A stretch of 64,000 nt of DNA from Chrysogorgia sp. JL179-B06 (Eukaryota > Cnidaria > Anthozoa > Scleralcyonacea > Chrysogorgiidae). The notes under the pieces are model-generated. The model saw only the letters and a program-made list of their open reading frames with translations. It made no database searches and was not told the origin of the DNA. Shown piece by piece: positions 56,579-58,729 of the stretch. Both the position numbers and the translations under genes were made by a program. Within the stretch, counting starts at the first letter, position 1. The number at the start of each line of letters is the position of its first letter. The DNA is taken from NCBI GenBank assembly GCA_035772405.1, contig JAYKKM010000351.1, positions 3,912,501 through 3,976,500 on the forward strand, given 5' to 3'.

Positions 56579-58050
56579 TATCACCACTACCATTTTTATT
56601 ATTGCTGTTATATTTATGTCATAGTATATAAACATTAAAAATCATTTTACATTACTTTAATAAAATAATTATAATACCTCCATGCACTGCACGCACAGCA
56701 CAACCACTTCAATCACGTGATCTCGTTTTTCAGCCAAACCGCCAGCACGCTTTAGGTAGGCTTCCAAATGTTCATGAACTTCATCCATTCTAAGAAAGGA
56801 AATGTTAGTGAACCTTTTCTAAAACACATTATTAAAAACTCTTCTTTAATATTTTATCAGTTTAATAGAGAATCTATTTTTATTTACCATTAAAAATATG
56901 AATTAAAATGTACGGAAGATTATAAGAGTATATTGTAATAAAAAATTACGTAAAAGGAATAGTTTCACCTAACTGGTAGGAGGCTGCTGTAAAAACGGCT
57001 TTTTCCCATTATATAGTATAATCGATATATTAAATTAAAATTGCAAAATCGAGTGGTGATCATATAAAAAACGCGCACGGATTTTAAGGGACTATGTCAA
57101 GGCAGAGTAGATTCGGTCCGAGCTTGAAAAAAAAGTAATTGCGTTTCGGTGTCGTGATTTTATGTTTGATAAAATCTCATCGTTTTGTTCAAAATTCTCT
57201 GTATATGCTAGAATGGATTAGTTTTTCCATCACAGCTATACAATAACTATTGAGAAGTGTTTCAAGCCATTTTTTGTTTGGATAACTTCAAGACGAGTTT
57301 ATCTTGCTCATCTAATAAATATGGTCATAGTGGATTACATACTGGAAGCTGTTGTCATCGTCTTTCTACTGCGATTGTGAACAAGTTAAAGTGCTCCTTT
57401 GGGGAAACAGAAGACGACGGAAATTTAATTAAACATTTAGTAATGCTCATGGAACACAAGTAATGGTAATGAGGACATATGAAAACGGCTGGTTCGTTTC
57501 CAAATTTTTTTCAGCCTACCTCATCAATCTGACATTTATGAATCTCGTCTCAGACTTTCGTTGTGGCAGTTACAAATTAGCATAGTGGGTTTTATGACCT
57601 GGACAACAAACTGCATTAAAAATTTTAAAGAGCATGGAGAAAAAATAAGTAAAAAAAGTTACTGGCTCAAAATGTCTGTATTGCTTTTAATAATATCTTT
57701 TTATTTGGTGGAAAAACAGTTGCCAATACAATTCTTTCAATCTAAAGGAAGAGCTAAACATAAAAAAGTAATTACTTGAAGCTAAAATAAGCCAATACCT
57801 TTCTTTTTTTGCCAAAAGTTGCTGTAAGATAAATGACCTAACAACAGGCGTAGTGTCTACGGCTTGTCCATCAAATGGTGTGAAATCTTCCGTTTTGTTG
57901 TCTTCTTTGATTACATATCCAATGAACTTATTCACTAGTTCAGCGTTGGGTAGCTTGCGAGACTCATCTCCAAAGCAATAAACCGCAACAAGTTCCATGA
58001 AAAATGATTTACAACGATCACTGAAACTCTTGCATATTTCAATCCCTTTC
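8453..58050 (-). CDS. rnf213: RNF213 (mysterin)-like giant E3 ubiquitin ligase, 3' 24 exons
   Basis: The 24 exons read on the minus strand are 57799-58050, 56678-56789, 54531-54932, 53719-53838, 53045-53155, 52752-52805, 42343-42543, 41775-41850, 34994-35028, 34751-34845, 34529-34682, 33708-33885, 32676-32764, 23550-23607, 17956-18155, 17720-17852, 16697-16783, 15797-15977, 14520-14724, 13610-13684, 10968-11165, 10807-10896, 10449-10618 and 8453-8609. All introns are GT-AG and the phase matches at each junction, giving ~1143 residues and a stop. Landmarks known from RNF213 are DTTPVVRSFILQQLL after the RING, FLPTMP, the RZ finger (CPNGH..CG..CPGCRAPIGG), RLTHxALLLGA-like RFLTHAALLLGAD, GEGTVVEYNW..RFIRGRP and the C-terminal ISLWRLLS. 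In other animals RNF213 is a cytosolic AAA+ ATPase and E3 ligase acting on lipid droplets and intracellular pathogens. The AAA+ core and RING are outside the window. Introns reach 10 kb and are filled with transposons. Confidence 0.93.
9194..9325 (+). other. Small 43-codon open frame of unknown nature
   Basis: ATGCCTATG.. opens a frame reading MPMFIKQLLDEAEHDIKDYL..KPKDEAMTDRDLDNS. It is acidic and looks protein-like, but no family was recognised. It lies in the last RNF213 intron on the opposite strand and may be a transposon remnant. The rest of 8610-9983 shows no gene; a short (TGCA)n run is near 9612-9630. Confidence 0.2.
9984..10408. mobile_element. 425-bp MITE with TTAA target duplication
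   Basis: The element starts CTCTTTCCAGTCCGGC and ends GCCGGACAGGAAAGAG, inverted copies with one base difference in spacing, and TTAA lies on both sides (9980-9983 and 10409-10412). TTAA duplication with short inverted ends is the signature of piggyBac or Kolobok superfamily elements; without a transposase it is a MITE. It sits in the last RNF213 intron. Confidence 0.8.
10449..10618 (-). CDS. rnf213: RNF213-like penultimate exon
   Basis: 170 bp, phase 0 to 2, donor GTAAGT. Encodes DPFDDISEKVKKQLSKRQTF then LHRLNVDLFVRELLEVILLY. A TTAA-flanked MITE ends only 37 bp into the following intron. Confidence 0.92.
10807..10896 (-). CDS. rnf213: RNF213-like exon
   Basis: 90 bp, phase 0 to 0. Encodes ARQACQLCHVISLWRLLSLE then RARILMRNKQ. 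The (K/C)H(A/V)I(A/S)LW(R/Q)xLS motif is typical of the far C-terminus. Confidence 0.92.
10968..11165 (-). CDS. rnf213: RNF213-like exon
   Basis: 198 bp, phase 0 to 0. Encodes VELSRAVQDQIIDEVNQLTD, ICDMLKSLQIAIGFLSSAGG and QPTMLIREYLHTAL, matching the family's (I/V)xxxLGFL..TGG.P.M.L..YL stretch. Confidence 0.94.
11340..11690. repeat. Degenerate trinucleotide (ACT/GCT) tract
   Basis: Long stretch dominated by CTACTG, TGCTAC and ACCACC triplets with interruptions. Apparent Leu/Thr- and Val-rich reading frames on both strands are low-complexity products and are not called as genes. Confidence 0.8.
12205..12440. repeat. Minisatellite of ~60-bp units
   Basis: About four head-to-tail units share CTTAGCTTTTGTT, (CA)TGAGTCTGGC-like, CCTGACCAG and CTTGAATTTGTTC blocks, with about 25 percent divergence. 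No coding content. Confidence 0.65.
12469..12749. repeat. Foldback MITE with ~60-bp imperfect TIRs and CCTAA-rich core
   Basis: The left arm (CAGTTCTTCCTAAAGACAG.. AAAGGGATAACTCAAAAGG) and the right arm (CCTTTTGAGTCATCCCTTTT..TTAGGTAGGACTG) are inverted copies. The loop is rich in CCTAAC/CCTAAT repeats reminiscent of telomeric sequence, probably by chance or tandem growth. Flanking 12750-13609 shows no gene. Confidence 0.65.
13610..13684 (-). CDS. rnf213: RNF213-like exon (75 bp)
   Basis: Phase 0 to 0. Encodes VELFVFSKDVCDGEVFTTLK then QKIQQ, between TTTCAAG and GTAAGT. Confidence 0.85.
13685..14519. other. RNF213 intron, no recognisable feature
   Basis: AT-rich intron. Two near-identical AATTAAGGAATTCCTTATTAATC-type blocks near 14235-14300 are the only internal repetition noticed. 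No gene or element supported. Confidence 0.5.
14520..14724 (-). CDS. rnf213: RNF213-like exon with GEGTVVEYNW..RFIRGRP
   Basis: 205 bp, phase 2 to 0. Encodes PLDVPLANITKAHLVSYDSE, LSNCNYSLKVGEGTVVEYNW and QLVDRFIRGRPKLIHT, among the most conserved parts of the C-terminal region. Confidence 0.95.
15363..15535. repeat. Hairpin MITE
   Basis: AAGGATTTACACTACTCGTG and, inverted, CACTCGTGGTGTAAATCCTT form the arms; the centre has complementary TTGTGCCAAATTGCACTCG and CTCGTGCAATTTTGGCAC. No target duplication resolved. A related GTGCAATAAA hairpin lies at 15088-15125. The rest of 14725-15796 shows nothing else. Confidence 0.6.
15797..15977 (-). CDS. rnf213: RNF213-like exon
   Basis: 181 bp, phase 1 to 2. 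Encodes LHSIPADLCALEVTDKTPIS, FLPAFSGYGRCALALTSFLV and SLHNDFIGHCKSLLED; LP..G.G.CA.ALxS(Y/F)L(I/V)xLHN is a strong RNF213 signature. Confidence 0.94.
15978..16696. other. RNF213 intron, AT-rich, with a short (TA)n tract
   Basis: No gene seen. TATATA-rich tract at about 16658-16692, immediately next to the exon donor at 16696. Confidence 0.5.
16697..16783 (-). CDS. rnf213: RNF213-like exon
   Basis: 87 bp, phase 1 to 1. Encodes KQMKRQLKTLVASFRMAWKV then VRPFLSEN, equivalent to the F..AW..(L/V)R..L..NG block. The AAG|CA acceptor was chosen because the alternative AG four bases on gives an early stop. Confidence 0.82.
16933..17653. repeat. 0.72-kb foldback with ~230-bp inverted arms
   Basis: GTGCC..ACGGCACGAACAACAAGTTC on the left and GAACTTGTTGTACGTGCCG..CCGTGGCAC on the right are inverted. 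Both outer parts consist of ~20-bp CACGGAACGAACAAAAAGT-like subrepeats. Both inner parts share GCAGAGGACTGGGAACTGAA, CATGGC, CGGAAGAGGTT and TTTTCCGAA blocks. The loop holds AACCCTAA-like runs. It fills most of a 936-bp intron. Confidence 0.8.
17720..17852 (-). CDS. rnf213: RNF213-like exon
   Basis: 133 bp, phase 0 to 1. Encodes EHLLRALQYLADILKFQRLL, matching the HLxALxYLPxxLxLQxxL helix. Donor GTTGGA is non-consensus after the first two bases. Confidence 0.85.
17956..18155 (-). CDS. rnf213: RNF213-like exon
   Basis: 200 bp, phase 1 to 0. Encodes NDPLMRQIYELDTPSYDMEN, PALWRYRTRVTVEHLKMKFQ and ILEEFIKK. The donor GTGGGA is weak but phase and homology agree. Confidence 0.9.
18622..18654. repeat. 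(AAT)n microsatellite at 3' side of REL-LINE remnant
   Basis: About ten AAT units. A matching tract at 20078-20118 lies at the other end of the LINE remnant. Bases 18156-18621 show no other feature. Confidence 0.85.
18655..20077 (-). pseudogene. REL-endonuclease LINE remnant, C-terminal end
   Basis: Minus-strand frames 19708-20154 and 18764-19342 carry a decayed C-terminal end. It includes DHSRPDIFVVDELYKCCQILEFA (PD, about 13 residues, E: the restriction-like endonuclease core), GYDTKLFVLCFFTF and CSISAIIGSNYIWRHR. These fit the endonuclease end of R2/R4/NeSL-type LINEs. The 5' part (RT) is missing. (AAT)n tracts abut both ends. It lies in an RNF213 intron in the same orientation as the gene. 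Confidence 0.6.
20078..20118. repeat. (AAT)n microsatellite at 5' side of REL-LINE remnant
   Basis: About thirteen AAT units. On the minus strand the tract is followed directly by LINE coding sequence. Confidence 0.85.
20160..23155 (+). pseudogene. Myb-type REL LINE, decayed full-length-like copy
   Basis: The plus strand holds a broken LINE. The 5' part (20568-21065) has two copies of a ~60-residue helix-rich unit, each with IEERKRG(S/P)GFMKR and (L/R)DNA(R/A)RFK, which looks like a duplicated Myb/SANT-type DNA-binding repeat. Charged coiled-coil segments follow (21212-21475). RT remnants are SMRKWIEDPYSIPEWLTIGR, DYRPIACLNTSYKVFTAILG and AFYDYQKAYDKVQHDWMLMV. The end has a CCHC-like knuckle (CRLCGQ..VQNLLPGC, with His lost) and an endonuclease core ending WLVEMSCPMEIN. 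Several frameshifts, stops and a missing palm centre show it is dead. The same family recurs at 61702-64000. Confidence 0.75.
23160..23440 (+). pseudogene. Penelope-like element 3' end (GIY-YIG C-terminus and 3' UTR)
   Basis: CNLCDSEKLCILNADKRFLL then KKRSELISKCRQDNKLY is the C-terminal zinc-knuckle-like tail of Penelope GIY-YIG proteins. A stop at about 23332 is followed by CTGATGATTGCC..GAGCGTAAAAC (23371-23395), resembling a decayed hammerhead core. The segment is a 5'-truncated copy next to the LINE above. Bases 23608-24825 upstream of the exon show no gene. Confidence 0.65.
23550..23607 (-). CDS. rnf213: RNF213-like exon (58 bp)
   Basis: Encodes NFSEQLQECLARMIRDKRL, phase 0 to 1, with a TTTTTTTTCCAG acceptor. 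Together with the next exon it gives RDKRLGNDPLMR, as in the family's (D/E)xRLGxxPLMR. Confidence 0.87.
25074..25238 (+). other. 55-codon open frame in left arm of the foldback
   Basis: Encodes MNPKHFDRIVASFTFVFKVS..DEETIREAMRGTVKDLK and ends VN-stop. The right arm has the same length frame (28522-28686, minus). Differences between the arms are almost all amino-acid changing, which argues against selection on the protein since the arms separated. Family unknown. Confidence 0.35.
26170..26520. repeat. CTCCTC-rich low-complexity tract (left arm)
   Basis: Pyrimidine-strand repeats of TCC/TCT/TGCTCC. Leu/Ser-rich reading frames here are artefacts of composition. Confidence 0.85.
26935..27235. 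repeat. GAGGAG-rich low-complexity tract (right arm)
   Basis: AGGAGGAGCAAGAGG-type units, complementary to the tract at 26170-26520, so the two could pair in a cruciform or hairpin transcript. Confidence 0.85.
27477..28020 (-). pseudogene. APE-type LINE 3' end inserted in foldback arm
   Basis: The minus strand reads LDWIPLAQRRSRHRAIFMYK, CLNGYIEY and, after a frameshift, YNTRNKDNIRKPFSKRRWG then DDWNNIE and FKKYFKTFLL, the C-terminal tail of CR1/L2/Jockey-group LINEs. It ends in a short hairpin (CTGATGAAAATCACTG) and a 4-bp tail repeat (CATTCATTCATTCATTC at 27479-27495, plus strand). 5' truncated. Confidence 0.75.
28522..28686 (-). other. 55-codon open frame in right arm of the foldback
   Basis: Inverted counterpart of the frame at 25074-25238; encodes MNPKHFDRIVTSLAFVFKVS and ends VN-stop. 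Same length, no indels. Confidence 0.35.
29092..29228. repeat. Hairpin MITE (GGTTGTCTCAGATTC ends)
   Basis: GGTTGTCTCAGATTCGTACC and, inverted, GGTGAATCTGAGACAACC flank a ~95-bp loop. No target duplication resolved. 28913-29091 and 29229-30091 hold no gene I can support; a 119-codon frame at 29276-29635 resembles nothing known. Confidence 0.6.
30092..31532 (+). pseudogene. Crypton-type tyrosine recombinase (DUF3504-like) gene, decayed
   Basis: From ATG 30092 (MSSEENSQSEFYYPDVM) several frames together give a Crypton/DUF3504-type recombinase. Seen are KKTRSDLNIVMKYLNSIQRG, TWRKDLVKKGKGNKATNKPL, SLHFGFRARDKSRKLRWGDV (catalytic Arg region), GTKTRTG, YSVRKTG (the usual His of HxxR is Tyr here) and ELSGHKKVDSLKHYTSGGYE (His and nucleophile Tyr region). 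It ends ENDDED-stop at 31532. Stops near 30248 and 30342 and frameshifts near 30540, 30800 and 31000 disable it. There are no introns, so it is a transposon copy or retrocopy rather than a host gene. Confidence 0.75.
31848..32003. repeat. ~155-bp hairpin MITE
   Basis: TAATTTAAAGATAAATCTTA and its inverted partner ending ATATTTATCTTAAATTA form the ends. Inner parts GACTTTGAGACAAGATATA and TATGTCTTGTCTCAAAGTA pair as well. It sits directly next to a MULE-like MITE. Confidence 0.75.
32028..32507. mobile_element. 480-bp MULE-like MITE, copy 1, 9-bp target duplication
   Basis: Ends CAACCTTGTTCCCAGGGC and GCCCTGAGTACGAGGTTG are inverted, with TIRs of about 75 bp reaching GATCGGCTGGTC. The 9-bp ATATCTATT occurs at 32019-32027 and 32508-32516. 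A second copy is at 55905-56386, also with a 9-bp duplication. Long TIRs with 9-bp duplications point to the Mutator-like superfamily. Confidence 0.85.
32676..32764 (-). CDS. rnf213: RNF213-like exon
   Basis: 89 bp, phase 1 to 0, donor GTAAGTG. Encodes LFEPRLTTKESRESWENAFV then FSYLNPILS, equivalent to the R..WE......(I/L)..(V/I)L segment. It begins 55 bp before an (AT)n tract (32819-32892) in the upstream intron. Confidence 0.85.
32819..32892. repeat. (AT)n microsatellite
   Basis: About 37 uninterrupted AT units, 55 bp upstream of an RNF213 exon acceptor. Confidence 0.95.
32968..33240 (+). repeat. PLE-associated repeat with hammerhead-like core, copy 1
   Basis: Shares GTGTTGAGCGAA, GCCCTTTCACTTT, GACGAGGGGCTTTCGCCCGA, TTACACACTATTTCGGC and downstream blocks with 42845-43115. 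The core GTGACGA-G-GGGC-TTTC-GCCC-GAAA (33022-33045) has a perfect 4-bp stem. Probably the terminal region of a Penelope-like element. 33241-33707 shows nothing else. Confidence 0.5.
33708..33885 (-). CDS. rnf213: RNF213-like exon
   Basis: 178 bp, phase 0 to 1, donor GTGAGA. Encodes NVNAIIKPQVPNVIDFLQAH and later SMLIIHLILNGIL, matching the I(K/R)P..V..F(L/W)..HL and V(V/I)HL(V/I)L blocks of the family. Confidence 0.9.
33886..34528. other. RNF213 intron, no recognisable element
   Basis: AT-rich; an AACCAACCAATCAATC-like run at about 34298-34375 is the only repetition seen. Confidence 0.5.
34529..34682 (-). CDS. rnf213: RNF213-like exon after RZ finger
   Basis: 154 bp, phase 2 to 0. Encodes STTGHVIGSAQSQPQSLSSE then NLSPLAFGVLRFLTHAALLL. 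TGHV(I/L)G and the RxLTHxxxLLG helix are hallmarks of RNF213 C-terminal to the RZ finger. Confidence 0.93.
34751..34845 (-). CDS. rnf213: RNF213-like exon, second half of RZ zinc finger
   Basis: Encodes CGRPKQTYTCPGCRAPIGG followed by SGQLAAMNRAAS. It supplies the remaining cysteines of the RZ finger (C, then CxxC) and the closing IGG. Phase 0 to 2. Confidence 0.94.
34994..35028 (-). CDS. rnf213: RNF213-like 35-bp micro-exon, first half of RZ zinc finger
   Basis: Encodes ECPNGHRYVITE (with one base from the exon before), giving the first Cys and the His of the RZ finger. The His lines up with the residue known to be essential for RZ-dependent ubiquitylation in human RNF213 (H4509, from memory). 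It is flanked by 6.7-kb and 148-bp introns, and its phase 1 to 0 fits both neighbours. Confidence 0.93.
35340..36060 (+). pseudogene. APE-type LINE 3' relic, copy A
   Basis: Decayed plus-strand frames read LIILPTFDYCDVELAGIW and, further on, KLHCVMLVRKF, as in the C-terminal RT-to-tail region of CR1-group LINEs. The end (GACCCGGCTATCCTGTATAA) runs into a (TTA)n tail. A diverged copy of the whole segment is at 58730-59560. Confidence 0.55.
36080..36112. repeat. (TTA)n tract at 5' side of REL LINE copy 1
   Basis: Tail of the LINE relic to the left; the REL LINE begins right after it, through four ~15-bp CAACCAAAATTGGAA-like units (36113-36170). Confidence 0.85.
36113..37573 (+). CDS. REL-endonuclease LINE (R4/Dong-like), 5'-truncated, intact C-terminal ORF
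   Basis: The frame from about 36180 to 37432 (first ATG 36212, 406 codons) is uninterrupted. It starts inside the RT (FRYLGRYFDFKM) and continues through the thumb. A CCHC knuckle (CSLCLAPETLLHVVAGC: C-x2-C-x7-H-x4-C) is followed by the restriction-like endonuclease core YRPDLLLTTTNECLYIVELT (PD, 13 residues, E), then KKDKYLELIEEQ. This is the order in early-branching LINEs such as R2, R4/Dong and NeSL. The 3' UTR ends TAATAAAGTTTCC followed by (ATT)n. The upstream RT is missing, so the copy cannot move by itself. It lies in RNF213 intron 35029-41774. Confidence 0.8.
37574..37600. repeat. (ATT)n-like tract at 3' end of REL LINE copy 1
   Basis: ATTATTATTAATACTAATAA and further AAT units follow the LINE 3' end directly. 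Confidence 0.8.
37795..38115. repeat. Foldback of two head-to-head tRNA-like units (SINE-like)
   Basis: The right arm reads GGTAGCTCAATGATCAGAGC, a tRNA D-arm/A-box-like sequence, then CTCACTGGAAATCAGAAAG, an anticodon-arm-like block. The left arm carries the inverse (ATGGCTCAATGGTTAGAGGC and CACTGGCAATAAGAA on the minus strand). GTTACAATGATGCACTGGTT and its inverted partner near 38000 complete the arms. The B box is degenerate, so this is a tRNA-derived repeat and not a functional tRNA. Confidence 0.55.
38116..39453. other. RNF213 intron with telomere-like CCTAA run, no gene
   Basis: CCTAACCCTAATCCTAACC and related repeats at about 38819-38870. An ATTTAAATTTAAATTTAAAT run is near 39150 and a short (AT)n near 39350. 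No coding feature supported. Confidence 0.5.
39454..39515 (+). mobile_element. Candidate Helitron 3' terminus
   Basis: CCCTCGCCC (39454-39462) and GGGCGAGGG (39497-39505) form a GC-rich hairpin, followed six bases later by CTAG and a T. This matches the Helitron rule of a hairpin shortly before CTRR at the 3' end with insertion before T. GGGCGAGGG...CTAGT recurs at 41509-41546 and 54452-54487. The 5' TC end was not located. Confidence 0.35.
39696..41705 (+). mobile_element. Penelope-like remnant bounded by inverted terminal repeats
   Basis: AACGAAGTATAAGAGCCCAGC at the left and GCTGGGCTCTTATCTTTATA at the right are inverted, and the arms continue through GTAACAATTACAGGTGTC and GAGGTAACGAGGTGAC blocks and their inverses. 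Between them plus-strand frames hold a Penelope linker (FSLPFAGSHALRIRTW..ISKLCSQVFP, 40340-40520). A hammerhead-like core lies in each arm (39792-39821 minus; 41580-41607 plus, decayed). An AT-rich insertion with a ~190-bp direct repeat (about 41097 and 41290) interrupts the right arm and ends CTAG at 41545. Confidence 0.6.
41775..41850 (-). CDS. rnf213: RNF213-like exon with FLPTMP motif
   Basis: 76 bp, phase 0 to 1. Encodes TSFLPTMPHDYGLEAMQANN then IGRWY, the conserved block that precedes the RZ finger. The last base begins the Glu codon of ECPNGH. Confidence 0.92.
42343..42543 (-). CDS. rnf213: RNF213-like exon
   Basis: 201 bp, phase 0 to 0. Encodes LKPLAGCILRNTHSRNVDML and ends VHFRIIMECLPDNILLQPLR/NLAVDPASMQ, which leads directly into the FLPTMP exon. 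Confidence 0.88.
42845..43115 (+). repeat. PLE-associated repeat with hammerhead-like core, copy 2
   Basis: Homologous to 32968-33240. The core CCGACGA-A-GGGC-TTTC-GCTC-GAAAC spans 42900-42924. It follows RNF213 exon 42343-42543 upstream in the same intron. 43116-43410 holds no gene. Confidence 0.5.
43411..43525 (+). pseudogene. Isolated first exon resembling Crypton/DUF3504-type genes
   Basis: ATGGCGGCTTCTCG opens a frame MAASRFIDITYEKANKTKEN..KETTKYRVKRFRG that stops at a good donor (CGAG|GTAAGATA). Kx(T)(K)xxTKYxVxxFR at the start of a protein is a pattern I associate with Crypton-derived recombinase genes of cnidarians. It is preceded by a small perfect hairpin (CACCTCGCGTGAGGTG) and a promoter-like AT-rich stretch. 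No second exon was found downstream (43526-43938), so it is a stranded exon. Confidence 0.4.
44155..45201 (-). pseudogene. LINE reverse transcriptase C-terminal half and tail
   Basis: A 348-codon frame containing CMIDFSKAFDRIDHNVLIRK (motif A), NAGVPQGTKLGPLFFLVMVN (motif B), LYKFVDDCTV (motif C, FVDD), KTKEFIVSF and LLGVHLSNNLKWDIHIEHV. The tail ends SQYNLRKSRKFPIFKCRTKR and FLPYCVRKWDALV. It overlaps the upstream frame; the -1/+2 shift near 45180 is probably a mutation. Confidence 0.85.
45153..46566 (-). pseudogene. LINE endonuclease C-terminal part and RT N-terminal part
   Basis: From the insertion edge the frame reads NYPDIESQWFLLKPARLPRG then INSIILGTIYHPPQNDDNKL, ILGDFNQFKPRNLCSSF and SDHSSVFL, the GDFN and SDH motifs of AP endonucleases. 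The RT N-terminal region then carries DEIPNWLLKNLSSVICRPVC, WKQADVLPLPK, LRPISLTAVLSKVLEGFVF and IDPFQFGG. Confidence 0.85.
46790..47110. repeat. Left subterminal ~50-bp tandem array
   Basis: About six units of TAGTTAAAACATAGTCCTAA plus TATAGTTAAAAAATAGATAA. A GGGATCC-rich stretch follows at 47115-47240. Confidence 0.85.
47479..47521. repeat. Hairpin with 18-bp arms
   Basis: CTGGGTGCCAGTGGTT and AACCACTGGCACCCAG are perfect inverted copies around a TTCTTCGGAAAA loop. Purpose unknown. Confidence 0.8.
47727..47857. repeat. ~130-bp hairpin MITE
   Basis: CTTAATGTCTGCT and AGCAGACATTAAG bound inner paired blocks (AGTTAGTTTTGTTTTCCCGA with its inverse, CTTGATGTTTCCC with GGGAAACATCAAG). Confidence 0.75.
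48790..49072. repeat. Foldback element, family F, copy 1
   Basis: ATAATTTAGACCCTACGCTC and GAGAATTCGTCGA on the left pair with TCGTCGAATTCCCCTCGCTC and GAGTCTATAAATCATAA on the right. The loop has CGAACGCTAGTAGCAAGCC tandem blocks. A second member is at 50270-50392. An acidic frame upstream (48674-48889) is not recognised. Confidence 0.65.
49161..49306 (-). pseudogene. Exon-like block 2 of a gene fragment within the TIR element
   Basis: Acceptor TTTGTAG at 49307. In phase with block 1 (49441-49483) it reads EPMELLIFFPKDYSAVTVSR then NKVLGTTQQLSG before a TGA at 49161. The other frame reads STTKWFEGKYLGARGYW onward to a donor-like GTGAGC. The IFFPKDxSxVxVxxxKVLG start resembles N-termini of BEN-domain-type cnidarian genes, but I cannot confirm this. 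A frameshift between the two frames would explain both. Confidence 0.3.
49441..49483 (-). pseudogene. Exon-like block 1 (ATG to donor) of the gene fragment
   Basis: Reads METSNKGRTIRKLK and then a GTAAGG donor; its phase fits block 2. CCAAT-like motifs (GACCAATCACAG) lie upstream near 49598. Suggests a captured or inserted 5' gene end. Confidence 0.3.
50127..50193. repeat. Hairpin centred on TGACGTAATCA
   Basis: CTCGAATTACCCGCTGATGA and its inverted copy ATCAGCGGGTAATTCGAG form an almost perfect palindrome. Confidence 0.75.
50270..50392. repeat. Foldback element, family F, copy 2, near-perfect palindrome
   Basis: TATCATTTATAGACCC..GGGGAATTCGTCGAAATATT is mirrored by AATATTTCGTCGAATTCCCC..GGGTCTATAAATGATA. 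It is followed by a (AATAT)n run (50387-50450) and a PLE-like block (50450-50570) carrying TGACGTTTCAACGATCACTG. Confidence 0.8.
50850..51490. repeat. Right subterminal ~134-bp tandem array
   Basis: Four to five units, nearly identical in the middle copies, containing CCAAAAATAGTTAAAAATAG, GCTATTTTGAACCAACTCAG and CTATTTCAGAGTTATTTTTC. High identity suggests recent tandem growth. Confidence 0.9.
51665..52013 (-). pseudogene. LINE AP-endonuclease N-terminal part
   Basis: Frame TSFPTIFLSNARSMINKIDE, ITESWLSSSVSDQLINIPGF and RDRANDQRGGGLCTFINSKF is the N-terminal half of an APE-type LINE endonuclease (SNARSM, TESWL and RGGG motifs). It is interrupted at 51665 by the 5.1-kb element and continues at 46566. 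Confidence 0.85.
52571..52668. repeat. Hairpin MITE (CACCGATAATCACC centre)
   Basis: ATTTCTA..ACAATTAGTCACC pairs with GGTGACGAATTGT..TAGAAAT, around CTCGGTGATTATCGGTGA and its inverse. It lies 84 bp upstream of exon 52752-52805 on the gene strand. 52014-52570 shows no gene. Confidence 0.8.
52752..52805 (-). CDS. rnf213: RNF213-like exon (54 bp)
   Basis: Short exon, phase 0 to 0, encoding AMEMISEFLGETNHLTPR, between TTTTTTAG and GTAAGC. The intron that follows (42544-52751) is the longest seen and contains a LINE with a nested 5.1-kb insertion on the same strand. Confidence 0.8.
53045..53155 (-). CDS. rnf213: RNF213-like exon
   Basis: 111 bp, phase 0 to 0, flanked by TTTCAG and GTAGAT. Encodes NLRNTPQPARDCYMLLSLFR then EITTRNAMDV. 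Confidence 0.85.
53719..53838 (-). CDS. rnf213: RNF213-like exon
   Basis: 120 bp, phase 0 to 0. Encodes QQEHVPDTFIVHHETYHTIR then EALAKTILSC, corresponding to the P-D-x-(Y/F)-(L/I)-V..Y..(V/I)R-(D/E)-A segment of RNF213. A CAGCAG acceptor makes the start ambiguous by one codon. Confidence 0.9.
54531..54932 (-). CDS. rnf213: RNF213-like exon (E3 shell)
   Basis: 402 bp and the largest exon here, phase 0 to 0. It encodes DVETTKLLKCKDARENTEIC and later SHIQLFLLKQLVRKFG..ICQNDELRWIFP, matching the family pattern of an R-x-FL-(I/L)-(R/K)-x-(V/L) helix followed by W(V/I)FP. Donor GTATGG at 54530, acceptor TTCAG. Confidence 0.9.
55604..55712. repeat. ~15-bp minisatellite (TTCACAATTTTGACC)
   Basis: Six or more degenerate units. 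54933-55603 otherwise shows no gene; a CTAGT-ending GGGCGAGGG block at 54452-54487 precedes exon 54531. Confidence 0.75.
55905..56386. mobile_element. 482-bp MULE-like MITE, copy 2, 9-bp target duplication
   Basis: Starts CAACCTCGTTCCCAGGGC and ends GCCCTGGGAACGATGTTG. GTAAAGTCT occurs at 55896-55904 and 56387-56395. Clearly homologous to 32028-32507 over its length, including the non-palindromic loop. Intron between exons 56678 and 54932. Confidence 0.88.
56678..56789 (-). CDS. rnf213: RNF213-like exon (E3 module)
   Basis: 112 bp, phase 2 to phase 0, donor GTATTA. Encodes MDEVHEHLEAYLKRAGG and ends VVLCVQCME. The first base completes the Arg codon started in the exon before, which supports the junction. 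Confidence 0.85.
56790..57798. other. RNF213 intron, no recognisable element
   Basis: Contains short open frames (57257-57463, 57561-57779) without recognisable similarity. No element called. Confidence 0.45.
57799..58050 (-). CDS. rnf213: RNF213-like exon (first in window, just after RING region)
   Basis: Acceptor ..GCAG at 58052/58051, donor GTATTG at 57798. The exon enters in phase 1 and leaves in phase 2. It encodes ICKSFSDRCKSFFMELV and DTTPVVRSFILQQLL, which match the segment directly C-terminal to the RING in the family. The next exon upstream should hold the RING cysteines; I did not find them between 58051 and 64000. Confidence 0.88.
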
Positions 58051-58729
58051 CTGCGTTAAAAGAAAGGGAACTATAATTAAAATAATAATGAATTTAACTA
58101 AACTAAACGTCTTGATAGAGATCGCTTTTTCGTGCGGCGATTACATATTATGAGTATTTTTAGTGTGTTACATTTCCTCCTGGAACTTATTTTTCAGATA
58201 CACAAGTTGCATTAAAAGGTGGTATGATTAGTCAAATATTTCCACAAGAGACAACCTAAATTAAGTATCACATGGGTGTAACGACTTGCGTGGTAACCTT
58301 TTCAAGATTTCAATCAGTCAGACATTAGGCAATTTAAAAGAGAGACATTCATTTTACAAAAAAGTTGGATTAACTTTCAAACAAATGTTGCGTCTAGTGT
58401 AAGTGTGTTTACGTTCAGGATCAATTTTTCATACGTACCAATCACTTAACAAAAAATGTACGATATATGAGACAAGAGTAGTAATACCCCCATCGGTCTT
58501 CGCAAGTAATTGGATACAGCAAAGCGAAAACGTGGTATATATACTGCCGAGACTTTTAGCAATGAAATACTGACGTTTCGAGCGCTGGTAGAAAAGGTGA
58601 TATAGGTTAGGGTTGAGGGCCTATGACGGATGTGACATAAGCATAACTAATGAGGGGCTATAGAATGAATACTAATTAGTGATTGAAACTTTTGTAGCGT
58701 AGTTGCTTACAGTAGTTCTTTTACTTGAA
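58051..58729. other. Upstream intron with a Penelope-like terminal trace
   Basis: ATACTGACGTTTCGAGCGCT at about 58569-58588 resembles Penelope-type terminal repeats (GAAACGTCAGT on the minus strand). No exon with RING cysteines was found here. Confidence 0.4.
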
